Below are positions 34,050 through 46,274 of a DNA stretch of 64,000 bases, piece after piece; the stretch's first letter is position 1; each line of letters opens with the position of its first letter. Source of the DNA: Vreelandella sedimenti (GTDB taxonomy: Bacteria; Pseudomonadota; Gammaproteobacteria; Pseudomonadales; Halomonadaceae); contig NZ_JACCGK010000012.1 in assembly GCF_013416325.1 (NCBI RefSeq), forward strand, positions 1 to 64,000, given 5' to 3'. Under the pieces are notes generated by a model. It did no database searches and was not told where the DNA came from. It saw only the letters and a list, made by a program, of their open reading frames with translations. Position numbers and translations under genes: made by a program.

Positions 34050-36070
34050 GTGACCCAACGTTCAAACGCTTTGCCCCCGCTGGCAGCATTAACGACGCCA
34101 ACCCTTACCTGGAACGAGGGAGCCCCCCACGCAACAGCGTTTGATGACATCTATTTCACCCGTGGCGATGGGCGCGCAGAGACCGAGCATGTCTTTCTGG
34201 GTGCCAACCACCTGCCCGAACGCTTTGCTGCCTGGGAAGCCGCGCGGTCCTTTGTGATTGGCGAAACCGGCTTTGGCACCGGGCTCAATATGCTCTGCGC
34301 CTGGGCCTGTTTTGAACAACATGCGCCTTCTTCTGCACGACTGCACCTGTTATCCACAGAGAAGTTTCCCCTTGAGCTAGCTGCCCTTGAACAAGCATTA
34401 GCTAGCTGGCCCTCGCTGGCGACTTATACACAGGCGCTCTGTGCCCAGTGGCCCGCTGCGGTTAGCGGTATTCACCGCCTTCACCTAACCGACCGCGTCA
34501 CTCTTGATCTGCATTTTGGCGATACCACCGATCGCCTGGAGCAGTTGGATGGCCAGGTCGACGCTTGGTTTTTAGACGGTTTTGCACCTTCCAAAAATCC
34601 TGATATGTGGCAACCCGAGCTATTTAACGCCATGGCCGCCCGTTCACGCCCCGGCGCGACTTTCGCCACTTTTACCTGCGCAGGCATCGTTAAGCGGGGC
34701 CTGAAAGCGGCGGGTTTTAACTGGAAGAAAGTGCCGGGCTATGGCCGCAAGCGGGAAATGCTAGCGGGTAGTATTGAGACGCCTCCCATCGATCAGCGTC
34801 GTCAGTCAACGCCCTGGTTTACGCCTCCGACTGTGGCAGCTGAAAAGCGCGTTGCGATGCATGTAGCAATAGTCGGTGCAGGCCTTGCTGGAAGCAGCGT
34901 GGCGGCAGCGCTGGCTAAACGCGGGATGAAGGTGACGATTGTTGAGCGCGAAGCCCCCGGCGCGGGCGGCTCAGGCAATCGTCAGGGCGCGCTGTATGTA
35001 AAGCTCGCTGCCGAGACCAATCATCAAAGCCGGGTTTATCTTGCGGGGCTCCTGTACAGCCAGCGCTGGCTAACGCAGCAACATGCTAATCAAACCTTAT
35101 GGCATCCCTGCGGCGTGGTGCAGTTGGCAAGCAGCGATAAAGAGGCGCGCCGCCAGCAGCGTTTTATCGAGCAACACCCGCTGCCACCTGAAGTCGTCAC
35201 GGGCATGGAGAACCCGGCGTTAACCGAAACGGCGGCAATCACCGTCAGTGCACCTCACGGGCTTTATTATCCACAGTCGGGCTGGGTAAGGCCTAAGGCG
35301 CTGTGTGAGCACTTGCTTAGCCAACCAGGCATTAGCTTGCAGCAAGGCGACGTTTGCTCCCTTACCCAACTAGAAAACGGCTGGCAGCTTAACTTGGCCG
35401 ATGGCAGTACGTTGGGGGCGGATCAGGTGGTGATTGCCAGCGCGCATTTGGCCAACCGTTTTGCGCAAACGGCTGAGCTGCCGCTACAGTCGGTGCGCGG
35501 CCAAATTAGCGAGTTAACGCTACCCGATGAGGTAGCGGGCCCTAAACGCGTCGTATGTGCTGGCGGCTATGTGGCGCCCGCTTTAGATGGTGTGCTGACC
35601 TTCGGCGCTAGTTTTGTACCTAACAATGCGACCACTGATGTGACGGACGACGACCATCAGCGCAATATCGATGAGCTGCGCCAGACGCTGCCCGCGCTGA
35701 TAGAGTCGTTGGAACAGGCAGGCATTGAGCTGAGCCCTGAGAACCTTAAGGGTCGTGCCGCCGTGCGTGCAGCAAGCCCCGATAAAACCCCTTACGCTGG
35801 GCCGGCGCCGGTGGCAGAAGCGTGGCGGGCGGATTATTCGCTGCTGAGCAAGGATGCCACCCGCGTGGCGGAGATACCTGGCAGGCACCACCCCGGCCTG
35901 TGGGTATCCACCGCCCACGGCTCGCGGGGGTTAGCCAGCGCGCCGCTCTGTGCCGAGGTAATCGCCTCACGAATCTGCGATGAACCAATGCCACTGGAAG
36001 CGCCGCTGGTCGATCACCTGCATCCGGGGCGGCGAATTATTAGTGGGATTATTCGGGGCGAGAACCGTTA

Positions 36071-36074
<4 letters not shown>
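34050..36074 (+). CDS. mnmC: Bifunctional tRNA mnm5s2U34 biosynthesis protein MnmC
   Basis: MnmC finishes the 5-methylaminomethyl-2-thiouridine at the wobble position of several tRNAs. The N-terminal half (about 1-260) is the SAM-dependent methyltransferase MnmD, with GETGFGTGLNML and DAWFLDGFAPSKNPDMW. The C-terminal half is the FAD-dependent oxidase that removes the carboxymethyl group, with the Rossmann motif VAIVGAGLAGSSVAAALAKRG (near 275), GSGNRQGALY and the terminal STAHGSRGL. The start is a GTG at 34050. Length 674 is normal for the fused form. The last 4 bases overlap the convergent yheU gene. Confidence 0.96.
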
Positions 36075-38412
<2,338 letters not shown>

Positions 38413-38488
38413 CTAAAAGCGGCAGCGAAAACGCAAAAGCTAAATTTCAAAAACATAAAAATGACAAAACAACAGCGTATTGAACAGA

Positions 38489-38520
38489 AACACCCGCCTT
38501 CTGGCAAGAAGGCGGGTGTT
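38489..38520 (-). terminator. Strong hairpin between zipA and ligA
   Basis: A perfect 14-bp stem (AACACCCGCCTTCT / AGAAGGCGGGTGTT) with a 4-base loop lies about 40 bases past the zipA stop. On the minus strand it is followed by TCTGTTC, a weak T-tract. It likely terminates or attenuates zipA transcription before ligA. Confidence 0.7.
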
Positions 38521-38558
38521 CCACAGCAAGTGCTGCTTCGTCGGTTAGTAGGCGACGA

Positions 38559-40409
38559 TTAGCGGGCTTGCAGTTGACGATGCAGGCGATGGCGGCGCTC
38601 AAACTCACGCACCCGCTGGCGGGCAAATTCGATCGTTTGTGCGGTCATCACGCTGCGGTTTTCGTCTTTTAGCTCGCCGCCCATATGGCGAACCACCACC
38701 ATGGCGGTTTCTACCATCGCCTCAAAGGCAGCGGCACTATCAATGGCGCCAGGTAGCGGCATCAACAGCGTGATACCGGGCGTCATAAACTCTCCCATCT
38801 CTTCAATGGGGAAAGTACCCGGTTTAACCACATTCACCATCGAGAACTGAAGCTCACTATCATCGCTCTCGGTTTCAAAGCGGTGGAAAACACCCATTTC
38901 ACTGCTATAGCGCAAACCGCACACCATCATCAGCTCAAGTAGTTTGGTGCCATCGAAGCCTTCTGGATCACGGGACAGAACGCTAATCACCACGACTTCT
39001 TCGGCACTGGACAGCGTCTCTTTGGCGTGTTCACCGTTTACATCATGGCGCAGGGCTTTTTCTAACGTTGGGTGTACGCGGACTCGCTCGTTCATCCCAC
39101 GCTCGCTGGCCGTTTGGCCTTCATAAGCGTCAGCCTCGAAGCCTTCTTCAAAACCCTCTTCGTGGGCTGCATACTCATTGCTTGCGTAGCGATGCGCTTC
39201 ATCATCAGCAGCACGCTGCTGAGCGGCTAGCCTCTCGGCAGCCGCCGCACTAGCTGCAGCTTCTTCACGAGCTTGGGCCTGCTCTTGAGCAAGGCGGGCA
39301 CGCTCTGCGTCAGCGGCTTCTTTGGCTTCACGCTTCTGCTCTGCTTCCAGCGCTTTACGCTCGGCCTTCTGTTGGGCCAAGGCTTGATCACGCACCGCTT
39401 TCTCAGCTTTCTTGCGCTGCTTTTCTTTACGCCGCGCAATCAAACGACGCTTCAGCGAGCGCCCCATGCCTTCAAAGTCGACCAGGCGATACTCATCGAC
39501 TTCGTCATCATCCAACTCGTCGTATTCGCCCGCGGTATCAGAACGCAACTGACGCCGTTTCGGTGAATGCCCATTGGCGTGTTTAGCAAATACGGCATCT
39601 TCTGGCTCAGCCCGCAGTACAGGCTCTTGGCTGTGCTCTGGCTCCTGTTGAGTGCGAGGCTGTGCTGCCATTTCGCTGTCTGTTTCAGTGGCAACTGTGT
39701 CACTGGCGGTGAACGAGGTAGCATCTGAAGCAGCAGGCCGAGACGCTTCAACCCCTTCCTCTGCCACTGGAGAACTAGGCGTTGCAGCAGAATACGCAGG
39801 TTGCTCGATTTGTGGTTCCGGCTGCGAAGGTACTGTCGCCTTGACCTGTGGCCTCTCAGTTTGAGAAGAGTCAGTTTGAGGAGAGCCAGTTTGTGCAGAG
39901 TCAGTCATTGAGATACTGGGCTCGCGGCGCTCATGTTCAGTGGGCGCATTGTGGGCAGCATAGCTAGCAGAAGACTTCGCCGCAGAAGTGACTGGCGGCT
40001 CTGTCTTAACTGCTACGCTTGGTGCTGGCTTAGCAGTTGATGCTGCTTTACCGAGTTTATCTGCCTTATCAGCTTTGCGCTTGGCGGCTTTAGCAGAGGC
40101 GGAACGTCTAAACTCTGAAAGCACTCTAGAAGGCCCAGGATGCTCTTGACGTTCTAACTTTGGTTTATTACCTAAGCCACTATAGTCTGCGGGTTTAACA
40201 ACTCGAGCACCGCCATTTGGAAGTTCCCAATTGATCTCCGCGGCTTTAGCAGCCTCCTCGGGATCATCTAGCGAACTACCGGATAGGTCTTTCTCCGCCT
40301 GATCCAGACGGGGTACACGACGCTGCCGTTGAAGTCTTCGCGCACCGTCAATAACGATGAGCGATACCAACGCCAGCCCTAAAATGATTAGCCACTCTCT
40401 TAGTTCCAT
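38559..40409 (-). CDS. zipA: Cell division protein ZipA
   Basis: ZipA anchors FtsZ to the inner membrane during divisome assembly. A single N-terminal membrane helix (WLIILGLALVSLIVIDG, residues 6-22) is followed by basic residues, then a very long low-complexity linker rich in Ser, Thr, Pro, Gln, Glu and Ala (about 30-455, with a Lys/Arg/Ala coiled-coil near 310-400). The C-terminal FtsZ-binding domain (about 465-605, starting EEVVVISVLSRDPEGFDG) is typical. At 616 residues it is almost twice the 328 residues of E. coli ZipA, the excess being all linker. It lies downstream of smc and upstream of ligA. Confidence 0.93.
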   Translation of the reverse strand: MELREWLIILGLALVSLIVIDGARRLQRQRRVPRLDQAEKDLSGSSLDDPEEAAKAAEINWELPNGGARVVKPADYSGLGNKPKLERQEHPGPSRVLSEFRRSASAKAAKRKADKADKLGKAASTAKPAPSVAVKTEPPVTSAAKSSASYAAHNAPTEHERREPSISMTDSAQTGSPQTDSSQTERPQVKATVPSQPEPQIEQPAYSAATPSSPVAEEGVEASRPAASDATSFTASDTVATETDSEMAAQPRTQQEPEHSQEPVLRAEPEDAVFAKHANGHSPKRRQLRSDTAGEYDELDDDEVDEYRLVDFEGMGRSLKRRLIARRKEKQRKKAEKAVRDQALAQQKAERKALEAEQKREAKEAADAERARLAQEQAQAREEAAASAAAAERLAAQQRAADDEAHRYASNEYAAHEEGFEEGFEADAYEGQTASERGMNERVRVHPTLEKALRHDVNGEHAKETLSSAEEVVVISVLSRDPEGFDGTKLLELMMVCGLRYSSEMGVFHRFETESDDSELQFSMVNVVKPGTFPIEEMGEFMTPGITLLMPLPGAIDSAAAFEAMVETAMVVVRHMGGELKDENRSVMTAQTIEFARQRVREFERRHRLHRQLQAR

Positions 40410-41049
40410 GTCGAACGTTCCATGGTCGTCTTGCCGGTTGCTAAGGCACGGTGTCTAAAATGTCATGCCTGAATATAGGTAACGGCTATTGAATAATTAC
40501 CTGCTATCAATAAAGCCAAGCATAGCGCGATTACTACCAAAAGGGCCAATTTTTGCTGCATTTAACGCGATTTTCACGTCTTGGCAGAATTCTGCCTCTC
40601 TTTAGGCCAGAGAAATCTGACCTTAACTTCAAACAAAAGTGCCGCAATCATTAGATCTAACATCTATAAATAGCTTTATAAAGGAATCCGAGAAGCAAGA
40701 AAAGCCGTTTTGACAACCGACACACCCGGCATTGCGTATTGCCTCTATAAGCCGTTTAACCATCTCAAGCACGCTATTAGTAGGGTTAATATAGTTAAGA
40801 AGAACGCTTTAGGACATTTTTTTACGCATTTTGCCAACAAAAAGTTTATCTACTTGACGTTTGTCGCTTCAGCTTTGCTCACTCTACTATCGCCAATAGT
40901 GCTTTAGCTAACACTGCTTTCGACAATAGCCTCCTTGGAAAAACGCTCTCAACAGAAGTGCTCTTCCAAGAACTCTGCTGCTTAGTCTTCGTTCTCCCAG
41001 GTCTCAATCAGAATGCTTTCACTGCTGCTTGGTAGGATAGGGAGTTAGT
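40410..41049. other. Long intergenic region between smc and zipA
   Basis: These 640 bases hold no gene I can support. The zipA promoter should lie near 40410-40480. A perfect 14-bp palindrome, GGCAGAATTCTGCC, sits at 40583-40596. At 40840-40910 one frame codes for KKFIYLTFVASALLTLL, resembling the hydrophobic core of a signal peptide. Another frame, starting at 40892, then reads ANSALANTAFDNSLLGKTL, resembling a cleavage site and a mature start. Together they look like a frameshifted relic of a small secreted protein. No ATG with a ribosome site precedes it. Confidence 0.4.
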
Positions 41050-44000
41050 TTAATCGACCAGCGCCGCCGCTTCTTCAATACCCACCGAAACTAATCGCGA
41101 TACGCCGGGCTCTTGCATGGTGACACCCATCAAGCGTTCGGCGGCTTCCATGGCAATTTTGTTGTGGGTGATGTAGATAAACTGAACGTTTTCAGACATC
41201 TCTTTCACCAGCCTGGCGTAACGGCCCACGTTGGCGTCATCCAAGGGGGCATCGACTTCATCGAGCATACAGAACGGCGCGGGGTTAAGCTGAAAGATCG
41301 CAAATACCAGCGACAGCGCGGTCAGCGCCTTCTCGCCGCCCGAGAGCAGATGAATGGTGCTGTTCTTTTTACCCGGTGGGCGGGCCATGATCGCTACGCC
41401 GGTTTCCAGCAGATCATCGCCGGTTAGCGTTAGCCATGCAGCACCGCCGCCGAATACCCGTGGGAAAAGGGTTTGTAGCCCAGTGTTAACCTGGTCAAAG
41501 GTTTCGCGGAAACGCACACGGGTTTCTTGATCAATACGCTTAATCGCCCTTTCGAGGGTTTCCAGCGCTTCGGTCAGCTCAGCGTGCTGCGCTTCCAGAT
41601 AATTTCGCCGTTCGGCCTGCTGGTCGTACTCCTCGATGGCGGCGAGGTTGATCGCCCCCAAGCGGCGAATCTTATCCGTGGTGCTTTCCAGGCGATCCTG
41701 CCAACGGGTTTCCGTCGCTTCCTGGGGCAACTGTTCGGCGAGGGTCTCGACGTTATGGCCAAGCTCAGTAAGCTGCTCATCCTGGGTGGCGGCTTTGAGC
41801 GCCAGCGCCTGCACGTCCATACGCCGCTGCTGGAGCTGCTCGCGGCTCTGTTCCAGGTTGCGCTCGTGCTGCTGGCGGGCCAATTCGTCATTACGCAGCT
41901 GTTCTGCCAGCGCCTGGGCTTGCTGACGAGTGGCATTTAAGCGCCCTTCCTGCTGCTCGCGCTGATGAAGCAGCTCTTCAAGCTCTTCCCCGGCCAGCTC
42001 GTCGGGCTCGATCAGCATTTCTCGTGACTCTTCCAGCTCGGCAATACGTAGCGAAAGTCGCTCTTCAGAGTCACTTGAACGCGCCTGCTGGGAGCGCAGG
42101 CTATCACGCTCGGCACTTAAGCGTTCGCGCTCCAACGCCAACGCCTGCTGTTGTGCTTTGAGCGGGGCGTGCTGCTGGGTCAAGTGGTCACGCGCTTCAC
42201 GCTGCCGGTTGCGCTGTTCGGCGCTGGTTTCCCGCGCTTGCGCCGCGCTTTCCAACTGTTCCATCGCCACATGCCAGCGGGCACGCTGCTCGTCAATAGT
42301 AAGCGCTAACTCCGCTTCGTCTTCTTGCAGCTGGGCAAGCTCTTCATCGAGCTCAGTGGCGCGACTCTCCAGATGTTCCAAGCGCTGGGCCAGGCTACGC
42401 TCTTTTACCGCCAGCTGTTGCAGGGTGGCGGCGTGGGCGCGCTCCTGTTCGGCCTGCTGCTCACGGGCCTGCTCCAGGGTTTCAATGGTTTCATTGGCCG
42501 TTTCGCACTGCGCTTCGGCCAACGCCAGCGCCTCTTCTTCACTTTCGCGCTGGGCGGTCAGTTCGGCGTAGCGGCGGCGCGTTAATAGCAGCCCGTCGAT
42601 ACCTTCGCCATTGGCCTGCTGGTTCAGCCAGCCGCGGCCCCGCCAAACGCCATCCTGGCTCACCACGCTTTCGCCGGGGGCGAGATGCGCTACCTGCGCC
42701 TCCGCTTGTTCTACCGTTTGCGTATAGTGAATACTTGCTAACCATTCACCCAACGCACCAGCGCCTTTGACCAAACTATCTAATCGCTGACCAGAGGTTG
42801 AAGCGGCTGGCGGAGTCTGATCAATCAGCCGCCACTCCGTGGCTAAGGCTTCAGGTAAAGCAGCCAGCTGGTGGCGGTTCACCAGGCGGGCATTGAGCCA
42901 GGGCGCGAGCAACCAGGACACCAGCGTTTCCCAGCCGGGCTCAACCTGCAGTGCTTCTCCCAGTTGCGGGGCATCCGCTAAACCGTACGCTTCTAAGGTC
43001 GTGCCAATAGCAGGATCGTGATCCACCAGGGCGGCATCGATCAACGCTTGAAGTGAGGCTAACTCCCCCTGGCGCTGACTGAGTTCAGCGCGCTGATTGT
43101 CCCGCTTCTGAGTGGCCTGCTGGTAGGCTGTTTTGGCATCGCCGTAGCGCTGCTGCCATTGATCGCGCTGGGTTTGAAAACCTTCCGACTGCTCCTCGGC
43201 CTCGGTCAACTGCGCCTGGCATACAGCGTGCTCTTCACGCAGCGCGGTGAGATCGGCTACCTCGCTGCGCTGCTGACGACGGCGCTGATTTTCCGCTTGT
43301 AAGCGCTGAATACGCTGTTCAAGGTCGCGCAACTGATCTTGGCTGCGGTCTGCATCGCGGCTGGCATCCCGCCAGCGGGTTTCGGCATCTGCCCACTGCT
43401 GCTCGGCGGCTTCCAGCGCGGGAGATGCGTCGGCCAGCGCCTGCTCCAGGCTTTCTAGCTGCTCCTCCAGCGCTTCGTGTTCGGGGAGTAGATCGTCAAA
43501 GCGCTCGTCAATGGCGGCTAAACGCTCCTGATCTCCTTCGCTAACACGGCGCTGCTCGTCCAATTCTCGCCGAGCCGTGGCGATATCACTGGCCAGCTGG
43601 GTTTCACGGCTACGCCGGTGAGCCTGATCCTGCTCTAAACGGGCGATGCGCGTAGTGGTTTCAAAGAACTGCTGCTGATGGCGATCAAGCACCTCAGAAA
43701 GTTCGTCGTGCTGCTCCCGGGCCTGCTCCAGGCGTGTTTCGCACTGGCGGACGCCGAAGACATCTTTTTCTACCGCGATTTCCAACTCGCGGACGCGGCT
43801 CTCTTGATGCGACTGCTCGGCACGCAGGGCGCACCCACGCAACAGCGCCAGCTCGCCCTTGAGTCGATACTCCTGCTCCTTGAGATCTTGATAGCGTTTG
43901 GCGGCTTCGGCCTGACGCTTGAGGCGCTCTAGCTGTTTATCCAGCTCTTCGCGAATATCGTCCAGACGCTCCAGGTTCTCCTGGGTGCGCCGCATGCGGT

Positions 44001-44544
44001 TTTCGGTTTCCCGGCGGCGCTCTTTGTACTTGGAGATACCCGCGGCCTCTTCAAGCGTCGAGCGCAGGTCGTCGGGGCGGGCTTCGATAAGCCGCGAGAT
44101 CATCCCCTGGCCGATAATCGCGTAGGAGCGCGGCCCCAGGCCGGTACCCATAAACAGGTCGGCGATATCGCGTCGACGGCATTTCTGGCCGTTAAAGAAG
44201 TAGTTGGATTGTCCGTCGCGGGTGACTAGACGCTTAACGGCAATTTCCGCGTACTGGGCGTAAACGCCGCCCATCCCGCCATCGCGGTTGTCGAACTTGA
44301 GTTCTATGGACGCCTGGCTGATCGGTTTACGGCCGGTGGAGCCGTTAAAGATAACGTCAGCCATGGATTCGCCGCGCAGGGTTTTGGCGGATGACTCCCC
44401 CATCACCCAGCGCACGGCGTCAATAATGTTGGATTTACCGCAGCCATTGGGGCCTACGATGGCGGTCATATTGCCATCGAAGGGCACCGTGACGGGATCC
44501 ACAAAGGATTTAAACCCGACTAAGCGAATCGACGTTAAGCGCAT
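41050..44544 (-). CDS. smc: Chromosome segregation protein SMC
   Basis: SMC forms a ring-shaped ATPase with ScpA/ScpB that compacts and aligns the chromosome. The 1164 residues show the N-terminal Walker A (GPNGCGKSN, about 31-39), a long coiled-coil, the hinge near 510-640, a second coiled-coil, and the C-terminal ABC signature LLSGGEKAL with Walker B FCMLDEVDAPLDD. Length is standard. It starts 24 bases after the ccmI stop on the same strand, so it may be read from the cytochrome maturation operon as well as from its own promoter. In many relatives smc heads the zipA-ligA group. Confidence 0.97.
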   Translation of the reverse strand: MRLTSIRLVGFKSFVDPVTVPFDGNMTAIVGPNGCGKSNIIDAVRWVMGESSAKTLRGESMADVIFNGSTGRKPISQASIELKFDNRDGGMGGVYAQYAEIAVKRLVTRDGQSNYFFNGQKCRRRDIADLFMGTGLGPRSYAIIGQGMISRLIEARPDDLRSTLEEAAGISKYKERRRETENRMRRTQENLERLDDIREELDKQLERLKRQAEAAKRYQDLKEQEYRLKGELALLRGCALRAEQSHQESRVRELEIAVEKDVFGVRQCETRLEQAREQHDELSEVLDRHQQQFFETTTRIARLEQDQAHRRSRETQLASDIATARRELDEQRRVSEGDQERLAAIDERFDDLLPEHEALEEQLESLEQALADASPALEAAEQQWADAETRWRDASRDADRSQDQLRDLEQRIQRLQAENQRRRQQRSEVADLTALREEHAVCQAQLTEAEEQSEGFQTQRDQWQQRYGDAKTAYQQATQKRDNQRAELSQRQGELASLQALIDAALVDHDPAIGTTLEAYGLADAPQLGEALQVEPGWETLVSWLLAPWLNARLVNRHQLAALPEALATEWRLIDQTPPAASTSGQRLDSLVKGAGALGEWLASIHYTQTVEQAEAQVAHLAPGESVVSQDGVWRGRGWLNQQANGEGIDGLLLTRRRYAELTAQRESEEEALALAEAQCETANETIETLEQAREQQAEQERAHAATLQQLAVKERSLAQRLEHLESRATELDEELAQLQEDEAELALTIDEQRARWHVAMEQLESAAQARETSAEQRNRQREARDHLTQQHAPLKAQQQALALERERLSAERDSLRSQQARSSDSEERLSLRIAELEESREMLIEPDELAGEELEELLHQREQQEGRLNATRQQAQALAEQLRNDELARQQHERNLEQSREQLQQRRMDVQALALKAATQDEQLTELGHNVETLAEQLPQEATETRWQDRLESTTDKIRRLGAINLAAIEEYDQQAERRNYLEAQHAELTEALETLERAIKRIDQETRVRFRETFDQVNTGLQTLFPRVFGGGAAWLTLTGDDLLETGVAIMARPPGKKNSTIHLLSGGEKALTALSLVFAIFQLNPAPFCMLDEVDAPLDDANVGRYARLVKEMSENVQFIYITHNKIAMEAAERLMGVTMQEPGVSRLVSVGIEEAAALVD

Positions 44545-44568
44545 ACCGAAGCGGCATTCCCGTTGCGA

Positions 44569-45807
44569 TTATTCAAAGACACGGTTAATCACCACTTCGG
44601 CCGCTTCGTCGTCTGCAATCGGCCCGATGCTGACACTCTCAAGGTCGCCGAACAGATCTCCGGGCTGGGGCGTTGCTTGGCCAGAGGGAGAAACACGCAC
44701 CACTAATCGGGCTTCCTGTACCTGGGAGATTTGCGCCTGGGGAGACATCGCGACACTGTTATCCAGCGTCACGGTCATGGGCAGCTCGGACACTTGCGCC
44801 CGCACCACGGCCAGGGGCGGCAACTCGCCCTCAATATCGCGGGCGGTAATAAAGACGCTGGCATCGCCATCCACACGCCCGACGAGCTCCTCATCCAGCG
44901 AGACACGCACACGAATGCCGGTGCCCTCGGCGACGGCCTCTTCGGGTTCAACGCCCAATCGCTCCTGAGCCACGCGAATGCCATCGCGCAGCGAGGACAC
45001 GGTGTTGGGATCCTCGATATTGGCAATTGCCCGGCGCCAGTGGTCAATAGCCTGCTCGTAATCGCCGTTGTCGAAGGCATTAATGCCCAGCAAGCCCAGC
45101 ACGGTGGGCTGGCGGGGATCCTGCTCCAACGTCTCGTCGACCAACGCTTGAACTTCGTCGGTAAGCTCGCGCTCAGCCATAAAGAAACGAATTTGCGCCA
45201 ACTGCGCAAGCAGCGGTGGAATGCGCCCTTCAATCTCGATCAGGCGCTCCAGGGCGTCCACGGCCTTGGGCATTTGTCCGGTTTCACGGTAGAGCGGAAA
45301 CAGCTCGCTCCACACATTGGGGTTATCCGGCTGGCGTTCGGCCTGCTCCTCCATGCGCTCGATGTACATGGCAAGCGACCCATCAGGGTCATTCTGCACT
45401 TCTTGCTGCACGGCCAGTAGCACCAGGTCGCCCTCGGCGCCCTTTTGCTGATACCAAATAACGCTAACAGCGACCACCGCGAGCATCACCACGGGCACGA
45501 CAATACGGCCGGCGCTGGCAGCCTTTAGCGGCCGACGCTCGCGAAAAGCAGTGTCTTCCAGCAGGCTTCGCTCAAGTTCCAGCCGGTCTTCCTCAAAGCG
45601 TGCGGCATCTATGTCGCCGCGTTCAAGAGCCGCTTCCAGTGACGCCAAGCGGCGCTTGAAAATCGCCACGTTCTGCTCGGCGGAGGTGTCGTTGGCTTCA
45701 AAATCGCGCTGCTGGTCATGCAGGGCACGCGCGTTTCTTAGCGGCGAAACCAGCAGCCACAGCGCGGGGAGCAGTAGAATGGCAATGGCTATCCAGAGCA
45801 GCGTCAT
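44569..45807 (-). CDS. ccmI: Cytochrome c maturation protein CcmI
   Basis: CcmI chaperones apocytochrome c for heme attachment and binds the CcmH/CcmF complex. Two N-terminal membrane helices (residues 1-22 and about 97-115) enclose a cytoplasmic loop with a leucine-zipper-like segment (FKRRLASLEAALERGDIDAARFEEDRLELE, about 50-79). The periplasmic part carries TPR-like repeats (about 150-260), and the C-terminal domain (after 280) resembles the NrfG/CycH tail. At 412 residues it is the full-length two-domain type. It overlaps ccmH by 4 bases. Confidence 0.93.
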   Translation of the reverse strand: MTLLWIAIAILLLPALWLLVSPLRNARALHDQQRDFEANDTSAEQNVAIFKRRLASLEAALERGDIDAARFEEDRLELERSLLEDTAFRERRPLKAASAGRIVVPVVMLAVVAVSVIWYQQKGAEGDLVLLAVQQEVQNDPDGSLAMYIERMEEQAERQPDNPNVWSELFPLYRETGQMPKAVDALERLIEIEGRIPPLLAQLAQIRFFMAERELTDEVQALVDETLEQDPRQPTVLGLLGINAFDNGDYEQAIDHWRRAIANIEDPNTVSSLRDGIRVAQERLGVEPEEAVAEGTGIRVRVSLDEELVGRVDGDASVFITARDIEGELPPLAVVRAQVSELPMTVTLDNSVAMSPQAQISQVQEARLVVRVSPSGQATPQPGDLFGDLESVSIGPIADDEAAEVVINRVFE

Positions 45808-46274
45808 GAAGACCTCTTACGGTTAGTCAGCGCGTCTATGCGCTGGCGTTCTTCGGCACTCAACGCTTTAGCAGAGGCGTTGCGGCGGGCCCGAATCATC
45901 AGCACAACCACCATCGCGCCTAGCAACACCAGGGCAATGGGCAAGCCCCAAAGCAGGTAAGTACGGCTCTCTAAACGCGGATTGTAGAGAATATATTCAC
46001 CAAATCGCTGCACCATGTGGTTGATAATTTCGATATCCGACTGCCCCTCTTGCAGCAGTTGATAAACCCGCTCGCGCATATCTGCCGAAATGGGTGCATC
46101 GGAGTCGTTTATGGCTTGGTTTTCACACAGCGGGCAGCGCATGGAGGCGGTTAAATCGTGGTAGCGCTTCTCCATGACCGGGTCGTCAAATTCGCGCAGT
46201 TCGATACCACCCGCCGCTGCACCAAACGCTATGACCAGCAGTAGTAGCGCTGCCATGGTTCGCATTAGCGCCAT
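45804..46274 (-). CDS. ccmH: Cytochrome c maturation protein CcmH (CcmL)
   Basis: This is the thiol-oxidoreductase subunit of the heme lyase complex, which keeps the CxxCH cysteines of apocytochromes reduced. The redox motif MRCPLCENQ lies at 45-53 (Cys47, Cys50). A signal helix precedes it and a membrane helix (about 107-127) anchors the C-terminus. The ATG at 46274 overlaps ccmG by 10 bases; the alternative ATG at 46265 sits in a TAATG stop-start and may be used instead. Length 156 is normal. Confidence 0.94.
   Translation of the reverse strand: MALMRTMAALLLLVIAFGAAAGGIELREFDDPVMEKRYHDLTASMRCPLCENQAINDSDAPISADMRERVYQLLQEGQSDIEIINHMVQRFGEYILYNPRLESRTYLLWGLPIALVLLGAMVVVLMIRARRNASAKALSAEERQRIDALTNRKRSS

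Noticed and set aside
40710..40907. 65-codon frame as a real gene
   Set aside because: No ribosome site, atypical N-terminal half, and stop immediately after the hydrophobic stretch; treated only as a possible relic.
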